64,000 nt of DNA from assembly GCF_029626175.1 (NCBI RefSeq), contig NZ_JARUBM010000002.1, positions 5,845,001-5,909,000 on the forward strand. The letters are read 5' to 3'. Origin of the DNA: Micromonospora sp. WMMD1082. GTDB taxonomy: Bacteria > Actinomycetota > Actinomycetes > Mycobacteriales > Micromonosporaceae. The position numbers and the translations under genes were made by a program. Positions 1 through 8,587 of the stretch are shown here, piece by piece. The notes below the pieces were generated by a model, which saw only the letters and a list, made by a program, of their open reading frames with translations, did no database searches and was not told where the DNA came from. Every line of letters starts with the position of its first letter. Position 1 is the first letter of the stretch.

Positions 1-143
1 CTGCAGGGGTTGCTGTTCGTGGTGGTGGTGGCGTTCCTGCCCGGCGGCCTGGCCTCGCTGATCGGCCTGGCCCGCCGCCGCGCCGGAGAGCCGCCCGGCG
101 GACTGCGCGGCCGACTGCGGCGGGGCCGGCGGGGGGTGTCCGC

Positions 144-147
<4 letters not shown>
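1..147 (+). CDS. urtC: Urea ABC transporter permease, C-terminal fragment (UrtC-type)
   Basis: This is the last 48 codons of a gene that begins before the window. The visible part is one hydrophobic segment (LLFVVVVAFLPGGLASLIGL) followed by an Arg/Gly-rich cytoplasmic tail, as at the end of a LivM/UrtC-type permease. Its TGA overlaps the GTG start of the downstream ATPase gene (GTGA), so the two are translationally coupled. The permease identity rests mainly on the two downstream ATPases, which are of the UrtD and UrtE type; the fragment alone would only support a branched-chain-amino-acid/urea type permease. Confidence 0.7.
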
Positions 148-913
<766 letters not shown>

Positions 914-917
<4 letters not shown>

Positions 918-1609
918 TGCTCACCATGCGTGGCGTGCACGCCGGCTACGGGCGCAGCCAGGTGCTGCACGGCGTCGACGTCGAGGTGCCCGGCGACGGG
1001 GTCGCCACGGTGCTCGGCCACAACGGCGCCGGCAAGTCCACCCTGCTGCGGGTGGCCGCCGGTCTGTTGCGGCCCGGCGCGGGAGTGGTCGAACTGGACG
1101 GCGAGGACATCACCCGGCTCGCCCCGCACGACCGGGTCGCCCGGGGGATCGCCTACGTGCCCCAGGGGCAGCAGTGCTTCCCACATCTGACCGCCGCCGA
1201 GAACCTGCGCCTGGTCGCTGACGGTCGCCGGGACGGGGCCGCGGCAACGTCCGACGTGCTGGATCTGTTCCCGGCGCTGCGCCCGCTGCTGCGCCGGCGG
1301 GCCGGGCTGCTCTCCGGGGGCCAGCGCCAGCAGCTGGCCATCGCCCGGGCGCTGATCACCCGGCCCCGGCTGCTGATGCTCGACGAGCCGACCGAGGGCA
1401 TCCAGCCCTCGGTGGTGACCGAGATCCAGGACCGGATCGTGGCGCTGATCGCGCAGACCGGATTCAGCGTGCTCCTCGTCGAGCAGCACCTCGGGTTCGC
1501 GCTTCGGGTGGCCGACCGCTACCACGTGCTGGAGTCGGGCCGGGTCACCTCCGCCGGAGACGGTGGCGCCACGGCGGAACACCGCGTCCGGGAAGCCCTC
1601 GCCGTCTAG
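914..1609 (+). CDS. urtE: Urea ABC transporter ATP-binding protein UrtE
   Basis: Second ATPase of the urea importer, 231 residues. Walker A is GHNGAGKST, the signature is LLSGGQRQQLAIARALI, and Walker B is LLMLDEPTEGIQPSVV, the usual LivF/UrtE form. Translation can begin at either of two adjacent ATG codons (914 or 917); the first overlaps the urtD stop in an ATGA arrangement and is preferred. It is the last gene of the plus-strand operon, and an imperfect inverted repeat lies 70 bp downstream before the convergent Rieske gene. LivF is the main alternative name. Confidence 0.85.
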
Positions 1610-1680
1610 CGGTGCTCCGCCCGCCGCGGGCCGGCCAGGGACTTCGACACGGGCCCCTAGCGATCCTTCGCCCGGACAGG

Positions 1681-1725
1681 CAGGGGCCGTCCGGCGGGCG
1701 TGGCGCCAGCCTGGACGGCCCCCTG
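1681..1725. terminator. Inverted repeat between convergent urtE and Rieske gene
   Basis: CAGGGGCCGTCC (1681-1692) pairs with GGACGGCCCCCTG (1713-1725), leaving one bulged C and a 20-nt loop. It has no T-tract, as is common for actinobacterial terminators. Its place between two convergent genes fits a bidirectional terminator. Confidence 0.5.
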
Positions 1726-1779
1726 CGCGGCCCGGGCCTGGGTGGGCCGCGTCATCGTGGTCGCATCGCCCCCTGCGGG

Positions 1780-2262
1780 TCAGGCCAGTCGGATGGCGTC
1801 CCCGTCGACGGTGACGTTCGCGGCGGGCAGCGGCGCACCCGCCGGGCCACTGCGCACCGAACCGTCGGCGATGTCGAACACGCTGTTGTGGCAGGCGCAG
1901 ACGATGGTGCCGTCGGAGACCGAGGTGACCGTGCAACCCTGGTGGGTGCAGGTGGCCGAGTACGCCTTGATGGTCCCCTCGGTCGGTTGGGTCACCACCA
2001 CGCCGGCGTCGGCGAAGATCTGCCCGCCACCCACCGGGATGTCGGCCAGGGTGGCCAGCGCCGGCGCGCCCGGGTCCGCGTCGTCGCCCGGGCTGGCGGA
2101 GCCCGACGGGCCGGCACCGGCGGTCGGGGCGGCCGGCGGGGCGGGTGCCGCCGCCGGCTGGCCGTACGTCGCGCAGCCGGTCAGCGCGGCCACGCCTACC
2201 GCACCGGTGCCGGCCAGCAGGGCTCGTCGCGACCGGCAACAGCCGGCCTGCTCGTGGTTCAT
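1780..2262 (-). CDS. Rieske [2Fe-2S] lipoprotein
   Basis: A 160-residue exported Rieske protein. The N-terminus carries a twin-Arg stretch (RSRRALLAGTG), a hydrophobic core and a lipobox ending LTGC, so it should be Tat-exported and lipid-anchored. A flexible Ala/Pro/Gly linker (about residues 35-65) leads to the Rieske fold with the two cluster-binding motifs CTHQGC and CACHNS. The family transfers single electrons outside the membrane. It is the last gene of a three-gene minus-strand set behind a DUF6529 membrane protein and an exported protein, suggesting a small redox module. It is too short to be the Rieske subunit of a bc1 complex. Confidence 0.85.
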   Translation of the reverse strand: MNHEQAGCCRSRRALLAGTGAVGVAALTGCATYGQPAAAPAPPAAPTAGAGPSGSASPGDDADPGAPALATLADIPVGGGQIFADAGVVVTQPTEGTIKAYSATCTHQGCTVTSVSDGTIVCACHNSVFDIADGSVRSGPAGAPLPAANVTVDGDAIRLA

Positions 2263-2287
2263 CTGAGGTGCCTTGCCTTTCCGAGGG

Positions 2288-2917
2288 TCAGAACTGGATG
2301 CCGAACGTGGTGAAGTACCAGACGGACGAGGTCAGGAAGACACCGATCAGGACGACGAAGACGACTCCGCCGATCACCGGCAGCACCCAGCCGGCGAGGC
2401 CGCGCTTGGGCAGCGTCAGCATCTTGGTGGCGAACGCACCGAAGAAGAAACAGCCCAGCAGGGAGTGCAGCAGCGTACGGGTGTCGTAGTCGGCGAAGCC
2501 GAGCGCGTACAGGCAGTGCACGGCGACCGGGACGGTGAGCAGGAAGGCGATCCGGCCCGACCAGCGGTGCGCCGAGGCGGCCCAGGACGGGGAGAACCCG
2601 CCGAGCCGGCCCCACATGGACAGCGCGGACAGCAGCTGGAGGACGGCGAAGAACGCCGCCGCGGTACCGAGCCACACCTTCACCGTCAGCGGCGAGGAGA
2701 AACCGGCCACGTTGACGGCGATGCCGGTCGGGGTGTGGGTGCGACCGTAGACGCCGAGCGCCACCGCTACCGCCGCCCCGACGAGCAACGGCACCAGCAG
2801 CGAGTCCGGCCGCCTCGGTGTTCGCGGCGGCGGGCCGCCGAAGTCGTGCGTTACCTCGATCATCGGCTCCGACTCCCAGCGCATCGTGCGCCCGCCCGCC
2901 TGGCGGTGCTGGGACAT
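2288..2917 (-). CDS. DUF6529-type four-helix membrane protein
   Basis: A 209-residue membrane protein with four predicted transmembrane helices after a Pro-rich cytoplasmic N-terminus. Several His residues sit in or near helices (SAHRW, AVHCLY, LLHSLLG), an arrangement reminiscent of cytochrome b561/ferric-reductase heme ligands, although heme binding is only an inference. Its ATG overlaps the TAA of the upstream exported-protein gene (TAATG), which supports the long start; an internal Met 18 residues in is the alternative. The Rieske gene begins 25 bp downstream, so the membrane protein may pass electrons to or from it. Confidence 0.65.
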   Translation of the reverse strand: MSQHRQAGGRTMRWESEPMIEVTHDFGGPPPRTPRRPDSLLVPLLVGAAVAVALGVYGRTHTPTGIAVNVAGFSSPLTVKVWLGTAAAFFAVLQLLSALSMWGRLGGFSPSWAASAHRWSGRIAFLLTVPVAVHCLYALGFADYDTRTLLHSLLGCFFFGAFATKMLTLPKRGLAGWVLPVIGGVVFVVLIGVFLTSSVWYFTTFGIQF

Positions 2918-3663
2918 TAACGCGCTCCGGGTACGACCGGCTCGGCGGTGATGGTCACTCCGTCGACCAGGGTGCTGAAGAAGGCGGGATCCAGCGGCGG
3001 CGCGAAGATCGGCTCACCGTCGCGGGTGACGATGCCGATCTGGGTGCCGTCGGGCAGCATGATCCAGCCGCCCTCGATGCCGGCCTTGCGGGTCTCGTCG
3101 GTCACGCGGTAGATCGCCGGAGCGGTGCCCGAGCTGGACTTCACGATCGCCTCGTCGGCCGTCGTCGCGTCGGGCTGGACGGTGAACTTCCACCGGCGGA
3201 CGCCGACCACTATCTCGCCGCTGGCGCTGTCGGACCGGATCACGCCGGTCAACGTCGCATCCTCGCCGGTCAGTTCGATCTTCCCGTCCTGCACCGTGCC
3301 GGACAGCCACAGCTCCATGCTCCGGCCGTCGCAGACGTACGCCTCGGCCCTGCCGTTCTTGACGGAGATGGCGATGGTGGCGCCGTTGTCCAGTTGGCCG
3401 ATCCAGTTCTCCTCGACCGATGCGACCTCCGTTCCGGCCGACGACGCGTCGGGGTCGGCGGGTTCCTCCTCGGCGGCAGCCGCGTCGGGGTCAGCATCGG
3501 CATCGGCCTCGACGTCGGCGGGTGGGGCCGGTGCGGCGGCCGGTGGGCCTCCTCCGGCCGCGGCCGGGGTGCCGGGCGGGGATGCCTGCGCACTCATCGT
3601 GAACAGCACGGCTGCCGTCACCGCTCCGGACAGGAGGGTGAGCAACGGGGTCAGGCGCTTCAT
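2917..3663 (-). CDS. Exported protein of unknown function
   Basis: A 248-residue protein with a clear Sec signal peptide (MKRLTPLLTLLSGAVTAAVL, cleaved near SAQA), then an Ala/Pro/Asp-rich linker and a globular C-terminal domain of about 170 residues with no motif I recognise. The start at 3663 is chosen because a GGGAG ribosome site lies just upstream; an in-frame ATG at 3714 has none and would hide the signal peptide. It heads the minus-strand set with the DUF6529 and Rieske genes and is translationally coupled to the former, so it may be the extracytoplasmic part of the same redox module. Confidence 0.6.
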   Translation of the reverse strand: MKRLTPLLTLLSGAVTAAVLFTMSAQASPPGTPAAAGGGPPAAAPAPPADVEADADADPDAAAAEEEPADPDASSAGTEVASVEENWIGQLDNGATIAISVKNGRAEAYVCDGRSMELWLSGTVQDGKIELTGEDATLTGVIRSDSASGEIVVGVRRWKFTVQPDATTADEAIVKSSSGTAPAIYRVTDETRKAGIEGGWIMLPDGTQIGIVTRDGEPIFAPPLDPAFFSTLVDGVTITAEPVVPGAR

Positions 3664-3762
3664 GGGCCACTCCCTTCGCCCTGACATACGGGCGGGGGCG
3701 GCGGTTCGGTTCAACCGGCGCCGAGGATCTTCGACGGGACGACCGCCTCGATCGTGCTGACC

Positions 3763-4461
3763 TCAGACGGTGATGCGGTTGGCCGGGCGGCGCCGTGGCC
3801 GGTGCATCGGCGGCGTCGCGGCGGCGGGACGGGGGGCGTCCGCCGGCGTCACGTCGACCAGTGCGGCACCGACCGCGGGGGCGTCCTGGACCGCGGCCGC
3901 GCGCAGCTTGGTGAGGGCGTCGTCGAGACCGTCGAAGATCGGGAAGACCCCGTCCAGCTTCATCGTGTGCAGCACCGTGCGGATGAACCTCGACGGTGCC
4001 GCCAGGCACAACCGGCCACCGCGTTCGCGGACGTCCCGGTGGGCGCGCACGAGCAGCCCCAGCCCGACCGAGTCGATGACCTGGACGCGGGCCAGGTCCA
4101 CCACCACCGTCCCGCCCACGTCGAGCGCGCCGCGCAGCGCGGCACGCAACGCGTCGCCGGCGTCGGGGTCGAGGCCACCGTCGGCGGTCACCACCGTCAC
4201 CCCACCGACCCCGCCGACGTTGGCGGCACCCTCCGGCCCGCGGTCGCGGTCGCCGTCACCGGGGGAGGCGCCCTGCGGCAGGGCGCTGCACCGCGGGCAG
4301 CGGTGCGGTCCGGTGGCGAACGGCGACCCGCTCCAGCCGTGGTCGGAGACCAGCGTCCAGACCACCTCGGCGTCGGGCAGCACGCACGCGGTACCGGTGG
4401 TGGTCTCGCCACAGACGTCGCAGATCAGGGTCATCAGGTTCTCGTCCGGTACGACGGTCAT
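3763..4461 (-). CDS. STAS-domain protein with N-terminal zinc-ribbon-like segment
   Basis: A 232-residue protein with two parts. Residues 1-65 hold two CxxC pairs (CDVC and CPRC), likely a zinc ribbon. Residues about 85-200 form a STAS domain containing VQVIDSVGLGLLVRAHRDV, where the Ser in DSVG is the position phosphorylated in SpoIIAA-type anti-sigma antagonists. The role is therefore probably a switch in a partner-swapping pathway controlling a sigma factor. No anti-sigma kinase is adjacent. A second STAS gene lies 400 bp upstream on the same strand with a glsB-type gene between them. The ribosome site GAGAGGAAG precedes the ATG. Confidence 0.7.
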   Translation of the reverse strand: MTVVPDENLMTLICDVCGETTTGTACVLPDAEVVWTLVSDHGWSGSPFATGPHRCPRCSALPQGASPGDGDRDRGPEGAANVGGVGGVTVVTADGGLDPDAGDALRAALRGALDVGGTVVVDLARVQVIDSVGLGLLVRAHRDVRERGGRLCLAAPSRFIRTVLHTMKLDGVFPIFDGLDDALTKLRAAAVQDAPAVGAALVDVTPADAPRPAAATPPMHRPRRRPANRITV

Positions 4462-4549
4462 CCTGCTTCCTCTCCGGTGCCGCGGCCGCTGCGGCCGGGG
4501 TACGGACTCGGGGCGGCGGGCAGCGGGTGCCCCTCGCCGTGCGGACTCC

Positions 4550-4819
4550 TCAGAGCGAGTCGGAGCGTTCCTTTCCGGCGGTGGCGACCACGATCACCAC
4601 CGCGACCGCGGCGAGACCGGCCTGCACGACCAGGCCCAGCAGGCTGAACCCCCGGACGCCGGCGAGCCAGGCGACGATGGCGCCGAGCAGCGCGGCGACC
4701 GCGCCGATGGTCATGGTGAGCCATAGCGGCACGCTCGGGCGACCGGGGACGACGAGCCGGCCGAGCGCACCGACGGCGAGGCCGACGGCGAGGGCCGCGA
4801 CGATCCCGGCGCTGGTCAT
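4550..4819 (-). CDS. GlsB/YeaQ/YmgE-family stress membrane protein
   Basis: An 89-residue protein made of three closely packed transmembrane helices with the family start GIVAALAVGLAVGALGRLVV and a GRPSVPLWLTMTIG turn. This family is small, envelope-located and often stress-induced, but its mechanism is unknown. The ATG is preceded by GAGGAG. It sits between two STAS-domain genes on the same strand, and a paralogue lies at 8321-8587, so the surrounding genes look like an envelope-stress neighbourhood. Confidence 0.8.
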   Translation of the reverse strand: MTSAGIVAALAVGLAVGALGRLVVPGRPSVPLWLTMTIGAVAALLGAIVAWLAGVRGFSLLGLVVQAGLAAVAVVIVVATAGKERSDSL

Positions 4820-4861
4820 GCTGCTCCTCGTACTCGTGGTCGATGCGTGGTCTGCGGGCTG

Positions 4862-5320
4862 TCAGGTGCGTACGGTGACCGCCGCGCGGCCGTGGGCGGC
4901 CGTGCGTGGCACTGCGACCGGCGGCGGGGTGTCCCCGGCCGCCGCATCCGCTCCGGCGGCGGGCGCCGGGGCCGCACCGGCGTCGGTGGCCGCGATCGGC
5001 GACGCGCCGCTGTCGGTGTGCACCGGCAGGATCTGGTCCAGCCGGGCGGTGTGCAGGATGCGGGTGATGCGCGGGTTCGGGTTGCGCACCGACAGCACGC
5101 CGCCGGTGCGGACCATCCGGCGGTGCACGTCGAGCAGCAGGCCGATGGCCGCGGCGTCGATGTGCCGGCAGCCGGCCAGGTCGATCACGACCTGGTGGGG
5201 CTGCAGGGCCAGCAGCCGGTCGAAGACCGCTCCGGTCTCCGGCAGGCAGGCCAGGTCGAACTCGGTGATGGACACCTCCACCAGTGGCACCGAGCACTCG
5301 GGGCGTCGTGGCGTGGTCAC
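4862..5320 (-). CDS. STAS-domain protein (anti-sigma factor antagonist type)
   Basis: A 152-residue STAS protein. The diagnostic strand-helix is VVIDLAGCRHIDAAAIGLLL, in which the usual phosphorylatable Ser/Thr after the conserved Asp is Ala, so control by phosphorylation may be lost or altered. The C-terminal 40 residues are an Ala/Pro/Thr-rich tail. It starts at GTG 5320 behind a GGAGGGG ribosome site. It is divergent from the response-regulator operon, and the 19-bp box at 5396-5414 lies between them, so both could share control. Confidence 0.7.
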   Translation of the reverse strand: MTTPRRPECSVPLVEVSITEFDLACLPETGAVFDRLLALQPHQVVIDLAGCRHIDAAAIGLLLDVHRRMVRTGGVLSVRNPNPRITRILHTARLDQILPVHTDSGASPIAATDAGAAPAPAAGADAAAGDTPPPVAVPRTAAHGRAAVTVRT

Positions 5321-5395
5321 GTCGAAGGCCCCCCTCCTGGTGTCTCAAGGTCGCTCTCACCCTGCCCAGCGGGGTTGGCGGGCACCGCGCGGACG

Positions 5396-5414
5396 TATGA
5401 CAGTTGCGTGACAA
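5396..5414 (+). promoter_or_regulatory. Candidate response-regulator box upstream of the two-component operon
   Basis: TATGACAGTTGCGTGACAA. It matches the box at 8211-8229 at 18 of 19 bases and contains two direct TGACA half-sites 11 bp apart (one helical turn), the layout used by OmpR/PhoB-family regulators. It lies 59 bp before the response-regulator start and 76 bp before the divergent STAS gene. Binding is inferred. Confidence 0.5.
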
Positions 5415-5472
5415 AACACCCTGAAGTCGGTCGCGGTTGGCTGGTCGGCGAGGGCTTGGGGATGATTCCGGT

Positions 5473-6162
5473 ATGACAGCGGTACTGGTGATCGAGGACG
5501 ACGACCGGATCCGGTTGGCGTTGCTGCTCGCCCTGGAGGACGAGGGCTACGAGGCCCGGGGAGCGGCCACCGCCGAGGAGGGGCTGCGCGTGCAGCGCCG
5601 GGAGCCGGCCGACTACGTCCTGGTCGACCTGATGCTGCCCGGCATCGACGGCTTCGAGGGCATCCGCCAGCTGCGCCGCGACGACGACGTGCCGATCGTG
5701 GTGGTCAGCGCTCGCGACGACACCCACGACATCGTCGCCGCCCTGGAGGCCGGCGCCGACGACTACGTGGTCAAGCCGGTGGCGATCAAGGAACTGACCG
5801 CCCGGCTGCGCGCGCTGCGCCGGCGCGCCCGCACCGTGACCGCCGCGGAGGCCCTGGAGCCGGTGCCGGTGCTCGCCTTCGGCGAGCTGGAGGTCAGCCC
5901 CGAGGCAGGGGAGGTACGCCGCTCCGGCGAGCCGGTCGCGGTCACCCGCACCGAGTTCCGGCTGCTGTGCGAGCTGGCCGAGCACGCCGGCCGGGTGCTC
6001 TCGCGCCAGCAGCTGCTCAGCCGCGTCTGGGGGTACGACAGCGGCGACGAGCGGCTGGTCGACGTGCACGTCGGCCGGCTGCGCCAGAAGATCGAGGCGG
6101 ATCCGGCCAACCCCCGGCACCTGGTGACGTTGCGCGGCCTGGGTTACAAACTCCAGCGATGA
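5473..6162 (+). CDS. OmpR/PhoB-family response regulator
   Basis: A 229-residue DNA-binding response regulator. The receiver domain has the acidic pair EDDD (residues 8-11), phospho-acceptor D52 in LVDLMLPG, and Lys101 in YVVKP. A winged-helix DNA-binding domain follows (about 130-229) ending in VDVHVGRLRQKIEADP...LRGLGYKL, typical of OmpR/PhoB members. The start at 5473 places the first beta strand (TAVLVIEDD) correctly; a longer in-frame start at 5437 adds 12 residues not expected in the family. Its stop overlaps the kinase start (ATGA). With kinase and GerMN lipoprotein it resembles the MtrA-MtrB-LpqB order. Confidence 0.9.
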   Translation: MTAVLVIEDDDRIRLALLLALEDEGYEARGAATAEEGLRVQRREPADYVLVDLMLPGIDGFEGIRQLRRDDDVPIVVVSARDDTHDIVAALEAGADDYVVKPVAIKELTARLRALRRRARTVTAAEALEPVPVLAFGELEVSPEAGEVRRSGEPVAVTRTEFRLLCELAEHAGRVLSRQQLLSRVWGYDSGDERLVDVHVGRLRQKIEADPANPRHLVTLRGLGYKLQR

Positions 6163-7514
6163 GACGCCTCGGACTGCGTGCCCGGGTCACCGCCGCGTTC
6201 GCGGTGGGTGCGCTGCTGCTGTCGGCCTCGATGGCCCTGGTGTCGTACGAGCTGACCCGCCGTACCCTGCTCGACGAGCGGGAACGCACCGTGCTGCGGG
6301 CGGCCTACTACGACGCGGCCGTGGTCCGCGCCGGGCTGAACACCGAGAACCCGGACGTGGTGGAGGCGTTGCGGGCGCTGGACACCGGCACCGGCCGGCG
6401 GCCGCTGCTGCACCTCAACGGCGAGTGGTACAGCCGCAACGCCGACACCGGTGTGACCCCTGCCATCCCGGTCCGGCTGCGGGAACTGGTCGCGGCCGGG
6501 GAGCCGGCGGTGCAGCGGGTACGCGTCAACGACCGTCCCGTCATGCTGGTCGGCGTGCCGCTGTCGGAGTCGGCCTCCTTCTACGAGATCGCCTCGCTGC
6601 GGGAGCTGGAGCAGACCTTCCAGATCCTGGCGCTGGCGCTGACCGCGGTCGCCATCATGGTGGCCGGATCGGGGGCGGCGCTCGGCTGGTACGCCACCCG
6701 GCACGGCCTGCGCCCGTTGACCGCGGTCGCCGACGCCGCCGAGCGGATCGCCGCCGGTGACTTCACCACCCGGCTGGCCCCGGACACCGACCCGGACCTG
6801 ACCCGCCTCTCCACCTCCTTCAACCGGATGGTCGACGAGCTGGCCCAGCGCATCGACCGGGACCGGCGCTTCGCCGCCGACGTCAGCCACGAGCTGCGCT
6901 CGCCGCTGCAGACGCTCGCGGCGGCGGCGAGCGTGCTGGCTCGCCGTCGACAGAATCAGGACGAGCGGACCGCCACCGCCGCCCGGCTGGTGGCCGACGA
7001 GATCGATCGCTTCCAGCAGCTGGTCAACGACCTGCTGGATCTGGCCCGCAGCGACCAGCCGGTGCACCGGGAGACGGTCGACCTGGCCGGGCTCGCCCGG
7101 CGGGCCTGCCGGGACCGGGCCCTGCCGGAGTCGATGGTGCAGCTGGACGCGGGCACCCCCAGGACGTGGCGGGTGGACCGGCGCCGCGTCGCGCAGGTGC
7201 TGACGAACCTGCTCGACAACGCCGAGCGCTACGGCGCCGGCCCGGTCGCGGTGCGGCTGTTTCACGACGGTGACACCGGCGTGATCGAGGTGGACGACGA
7301 GGGCCCGGGAGTGCCGATGGCGGACCGTGAGGCGATCTTCGACCGTTTCGTCCGCGGCCGGGCGGCCAACTACCGGGGCGGCGGCGACGGCACCGGCCTC
7401 GGGCTCGCGCTGGTGGCCCAGCACGCTGCCGCGCACGGCGGAGACGCCTCGGTCAGCGACCGCCCCGAGGGCGGCGCCCGGTTCCGGGTCACCCTGCCCG
7501 GGAGCGTCTCGTGA
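6159..7514 (+). CDS. Sensor histidine kinase
   Basis: A 451-residue membrane histidine kinase. It has transmembrane helix 1 (about residues 10-30), an extracytoplasmic sensor region (about 31-152), helix 2 (about 155-178) and a HAMP linker. The HisKA box FAADVSHELRSPLQ carries the phospho-accepting His244. The ATPase domain has an N-box (LTNLLDNAERYG) and G-boxes (DEGPGV, GTGLGLALV). It overlaps the response regulator upstream and the lipoprotein gene downstream by 4 bp each, so all three are made together. The sensor domain gives no clue to the signal; the linked lipoprotein suggests envelope or cell-wall status. Confidence 0.9.
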   Translation: MRRLGLRARVTAAFAVGALLLSASMALVSYELTRRTLLDERERTVLRAAYYDAAVVRAGLNTENPDVVEALRALDTGTGRRPLLHLNGEWYSRNADTGVTPAIPVRLRELVAAGEPAVQRVRVNDRPVMLVGVPLSESASFYEIASLRELEQTFQILALALTAVAIMVAGSGAALGWYATRHGLRPLTAVADAAERIAAGDFTTRLAPDTDPDLTRLSTSFNRMVDELAQRIDRDRRFAADVSHELRSPLQTLAAAASVLARRRQNQDERTATAARLVADEIDRFQQLVNDLLDLARSDQPVHRETVDLAGLARRACRDRALPESMVQLDAGTPRTWRVDRRRVAQVLTNLLDNAERYGAGPVAVRLFHDGDTGVIEVDDEGPGVPMADREAIFDRFVRGRAANYRGGGDGTGLGLALVAQHAAAHGGDASVSDRPEGGARFRVTLPGSVS

Positions 7515-8182
7515 CCGCCGCCGGCACCGCCCGCGCCGCCGGCACCGCCCGCGCCGCCGGCACCGCCCGCGCCGCCGGCACCGCCCGCGCCGCCGGCACC
7601 GCCCGTATCGCCCGCGCCGCCGGTGCCATGGTGGTGGCCACGCTGTTCATGCTGGTGGGGGCGTGCGGGGTGCCCGCCGAGGACCGTCCCCGCACGGTCA
7701 CGCCGCCGCCCGGCCCATTCCCGTACACCGCCACCGCGGCGCCGTCGGCGGCGGAGACCGGCGCGGTGACGGAAATGCTCTACTTCTCGCGCGACGACCG
7801 CTTGGTGCCGGTGATCCGCCGGATCGACCGGGTGCCCGCGCTCGACGAGCAGTTGCGGGATCTGCTGGCCGGGCCGACGCCCGCCGAGCGCGACGACGGT
7901 CTGACCAGCGCCCTGCCGGGGGCGTTCAACAGCGCCGTGGTCGAGCTGGTGGACGGGGTGGCCCGGGTCACGGTCGCGCTCGCCGCCGTGGACACCGGCC
8001 GCAGCGACGGGCTGCTGGCGTACGGGCAGATCGTCTGCACGCTCAGCGCGCGCACCGACGTCACGGCGGTGCTGTTCCTGGAGGGTGGGGGCGCGCCGCT
8101 GAGCGTCCCCCGGGCGGACGGCTCACTGTCGTCGGAGCCGCTCACCGCGGCCGACTACGCGGTCCTGATCAACCCGCGGTGA
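7511..8182 (+). CDS. GerMN-domain lipoprotein (LpqB-like)
   Basis: A 223-residue predicted lipoprotein. The hydrophobic segment MVVATLFMLVGAC ends in a lipobox (VGAC). A GerMN-like domain follows (about residues 80-215). GerMN domains occur in spore and cell-wall proteins and in LpqB, which modulates the MtrB kinase. Most unusual is the N-terminus: five perfect copies of AAGTAR precede the signal peptide, encoded by an 18-bp tandem repeat. The GTG start overlaps the kinase stop (GTGA). An internal ATG at 7628 would give a normal signal peptide without the repeats, so the true start is uncertain. Confidence 0.7.
   Translation: MTAAGTARAAGTARAAGTARAAGTARAAGTARIARAAGAMVVATLFMLVGACGVPAEDRPRTVTPPPGPFPYTATAAPSAAETGAVTEMLYFSRDDRLVPVIRRIDRVPALDEQLRDLLAGPTPAERDDGLTSALPGAFNSAVVELVDGVARVTVALAAVDTGRSDGLLAYGQIVCTLSARTDVTAVLFLEGGGAPLSVPRADGSLSSEPLTAADYAVLINPR
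7517..7606 (+). repeat. Five perfect tandem copies of an 18-bp unit
   Basis: The unit GCCGCCGGCACCGCCCGC is repeated five times without change and encodes (AAGTAR)x5 inside the N-terminus of the GerMN lipoprotein. A sixth degenerate copy follows (ATCGCCCGCGCCGCC...). The unit length is a multiple of three, so slippage would change repeat number without a frameshift. Confidence 0.95.
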
Positions 8183-8210
8183 GGTCTGGATGACAGACGG
8201 CACGGGTGAC

Positions 8211-8229
8211 TATGACGGTTGCGTGACAA
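8211..8229 (+). promoter_or_regulatory. Second copy of the candidate response-regulator box, upstream of glsB-type gene
   Basis: TATGACGGTTGCGTGACAA differs at one base from the box at 5396-5414 and keeps the two TGAC half-sites 11 bp apart. It lies 92 bp before the GTG of the glsB-type gene, implying that this gene belongs to the regulon of the adjacent two-component system. Confidence 0.5.
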
Positions 8230-8320
8230 TGCATTCGGCGACCGGTGTCGGTGTTTGACGGGCATACCGGCTGGGGCGCCAGACTGGCGCTCAGGTTCGA
8301 CGTCTGGAGGGACGGCTCTC

Positions 8321-8587
8321 GTGGAAATCACCGGCTTCTTCACCGCTATCCTCATCGGTCTGGTCATCGGCGCCCTCGGCCGGCTGGTCGTGCCGGGCCG
8401 GCAGCGCATCCCGATCCTGCTGACCATCCTGATCGGTATCGTGGCCGCGATCCTCGGCACGCTGCTCGCCGCGGCGCTCGGCGTGGACGAGACCGCCGGT
8501 GTCGACTGGATCGAACTGTTCATCCAGATCGCCTTCGCCGCGGTCGGCGTCTCGATCGTCGCCGGGGTGTACGGCCGCCGACGCTGA
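8321..8587 (+). CDS. GlsB/YeaQ/YmgE-family stress membrane protein
   Basis: An 88-residue protein with three transmembrane helices, starting EITGFFTAILIGLVIGALGR and ending in a short basic tail (YGRRR). The GTG at 8321 follows a GGAGGG ribosome site; the longer reading frame upstream is not membrane-like and is not expected in this family. It is paralogous to the gene at 4550-4819 (shared IGALGRLVVPGR). A box identical but for one base to that before the response-regulator operon lies upstream, so envelope-stress induction by that system is plausible. Confidence 0.8.
   Translation: MEITGFFTAILIGLVIGALGRLVVPGRQRIPILLTILIGIVAAILGTLLAAALGVDETAGVDWIELFIQIAFAAVGVSIVAGVYGRRR

Noticed and set aside
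7489..7734. 81-codon frame antisense to the tandem repeat
   Set aside because: It only exists because the repeat unit is free of stops on both strands.
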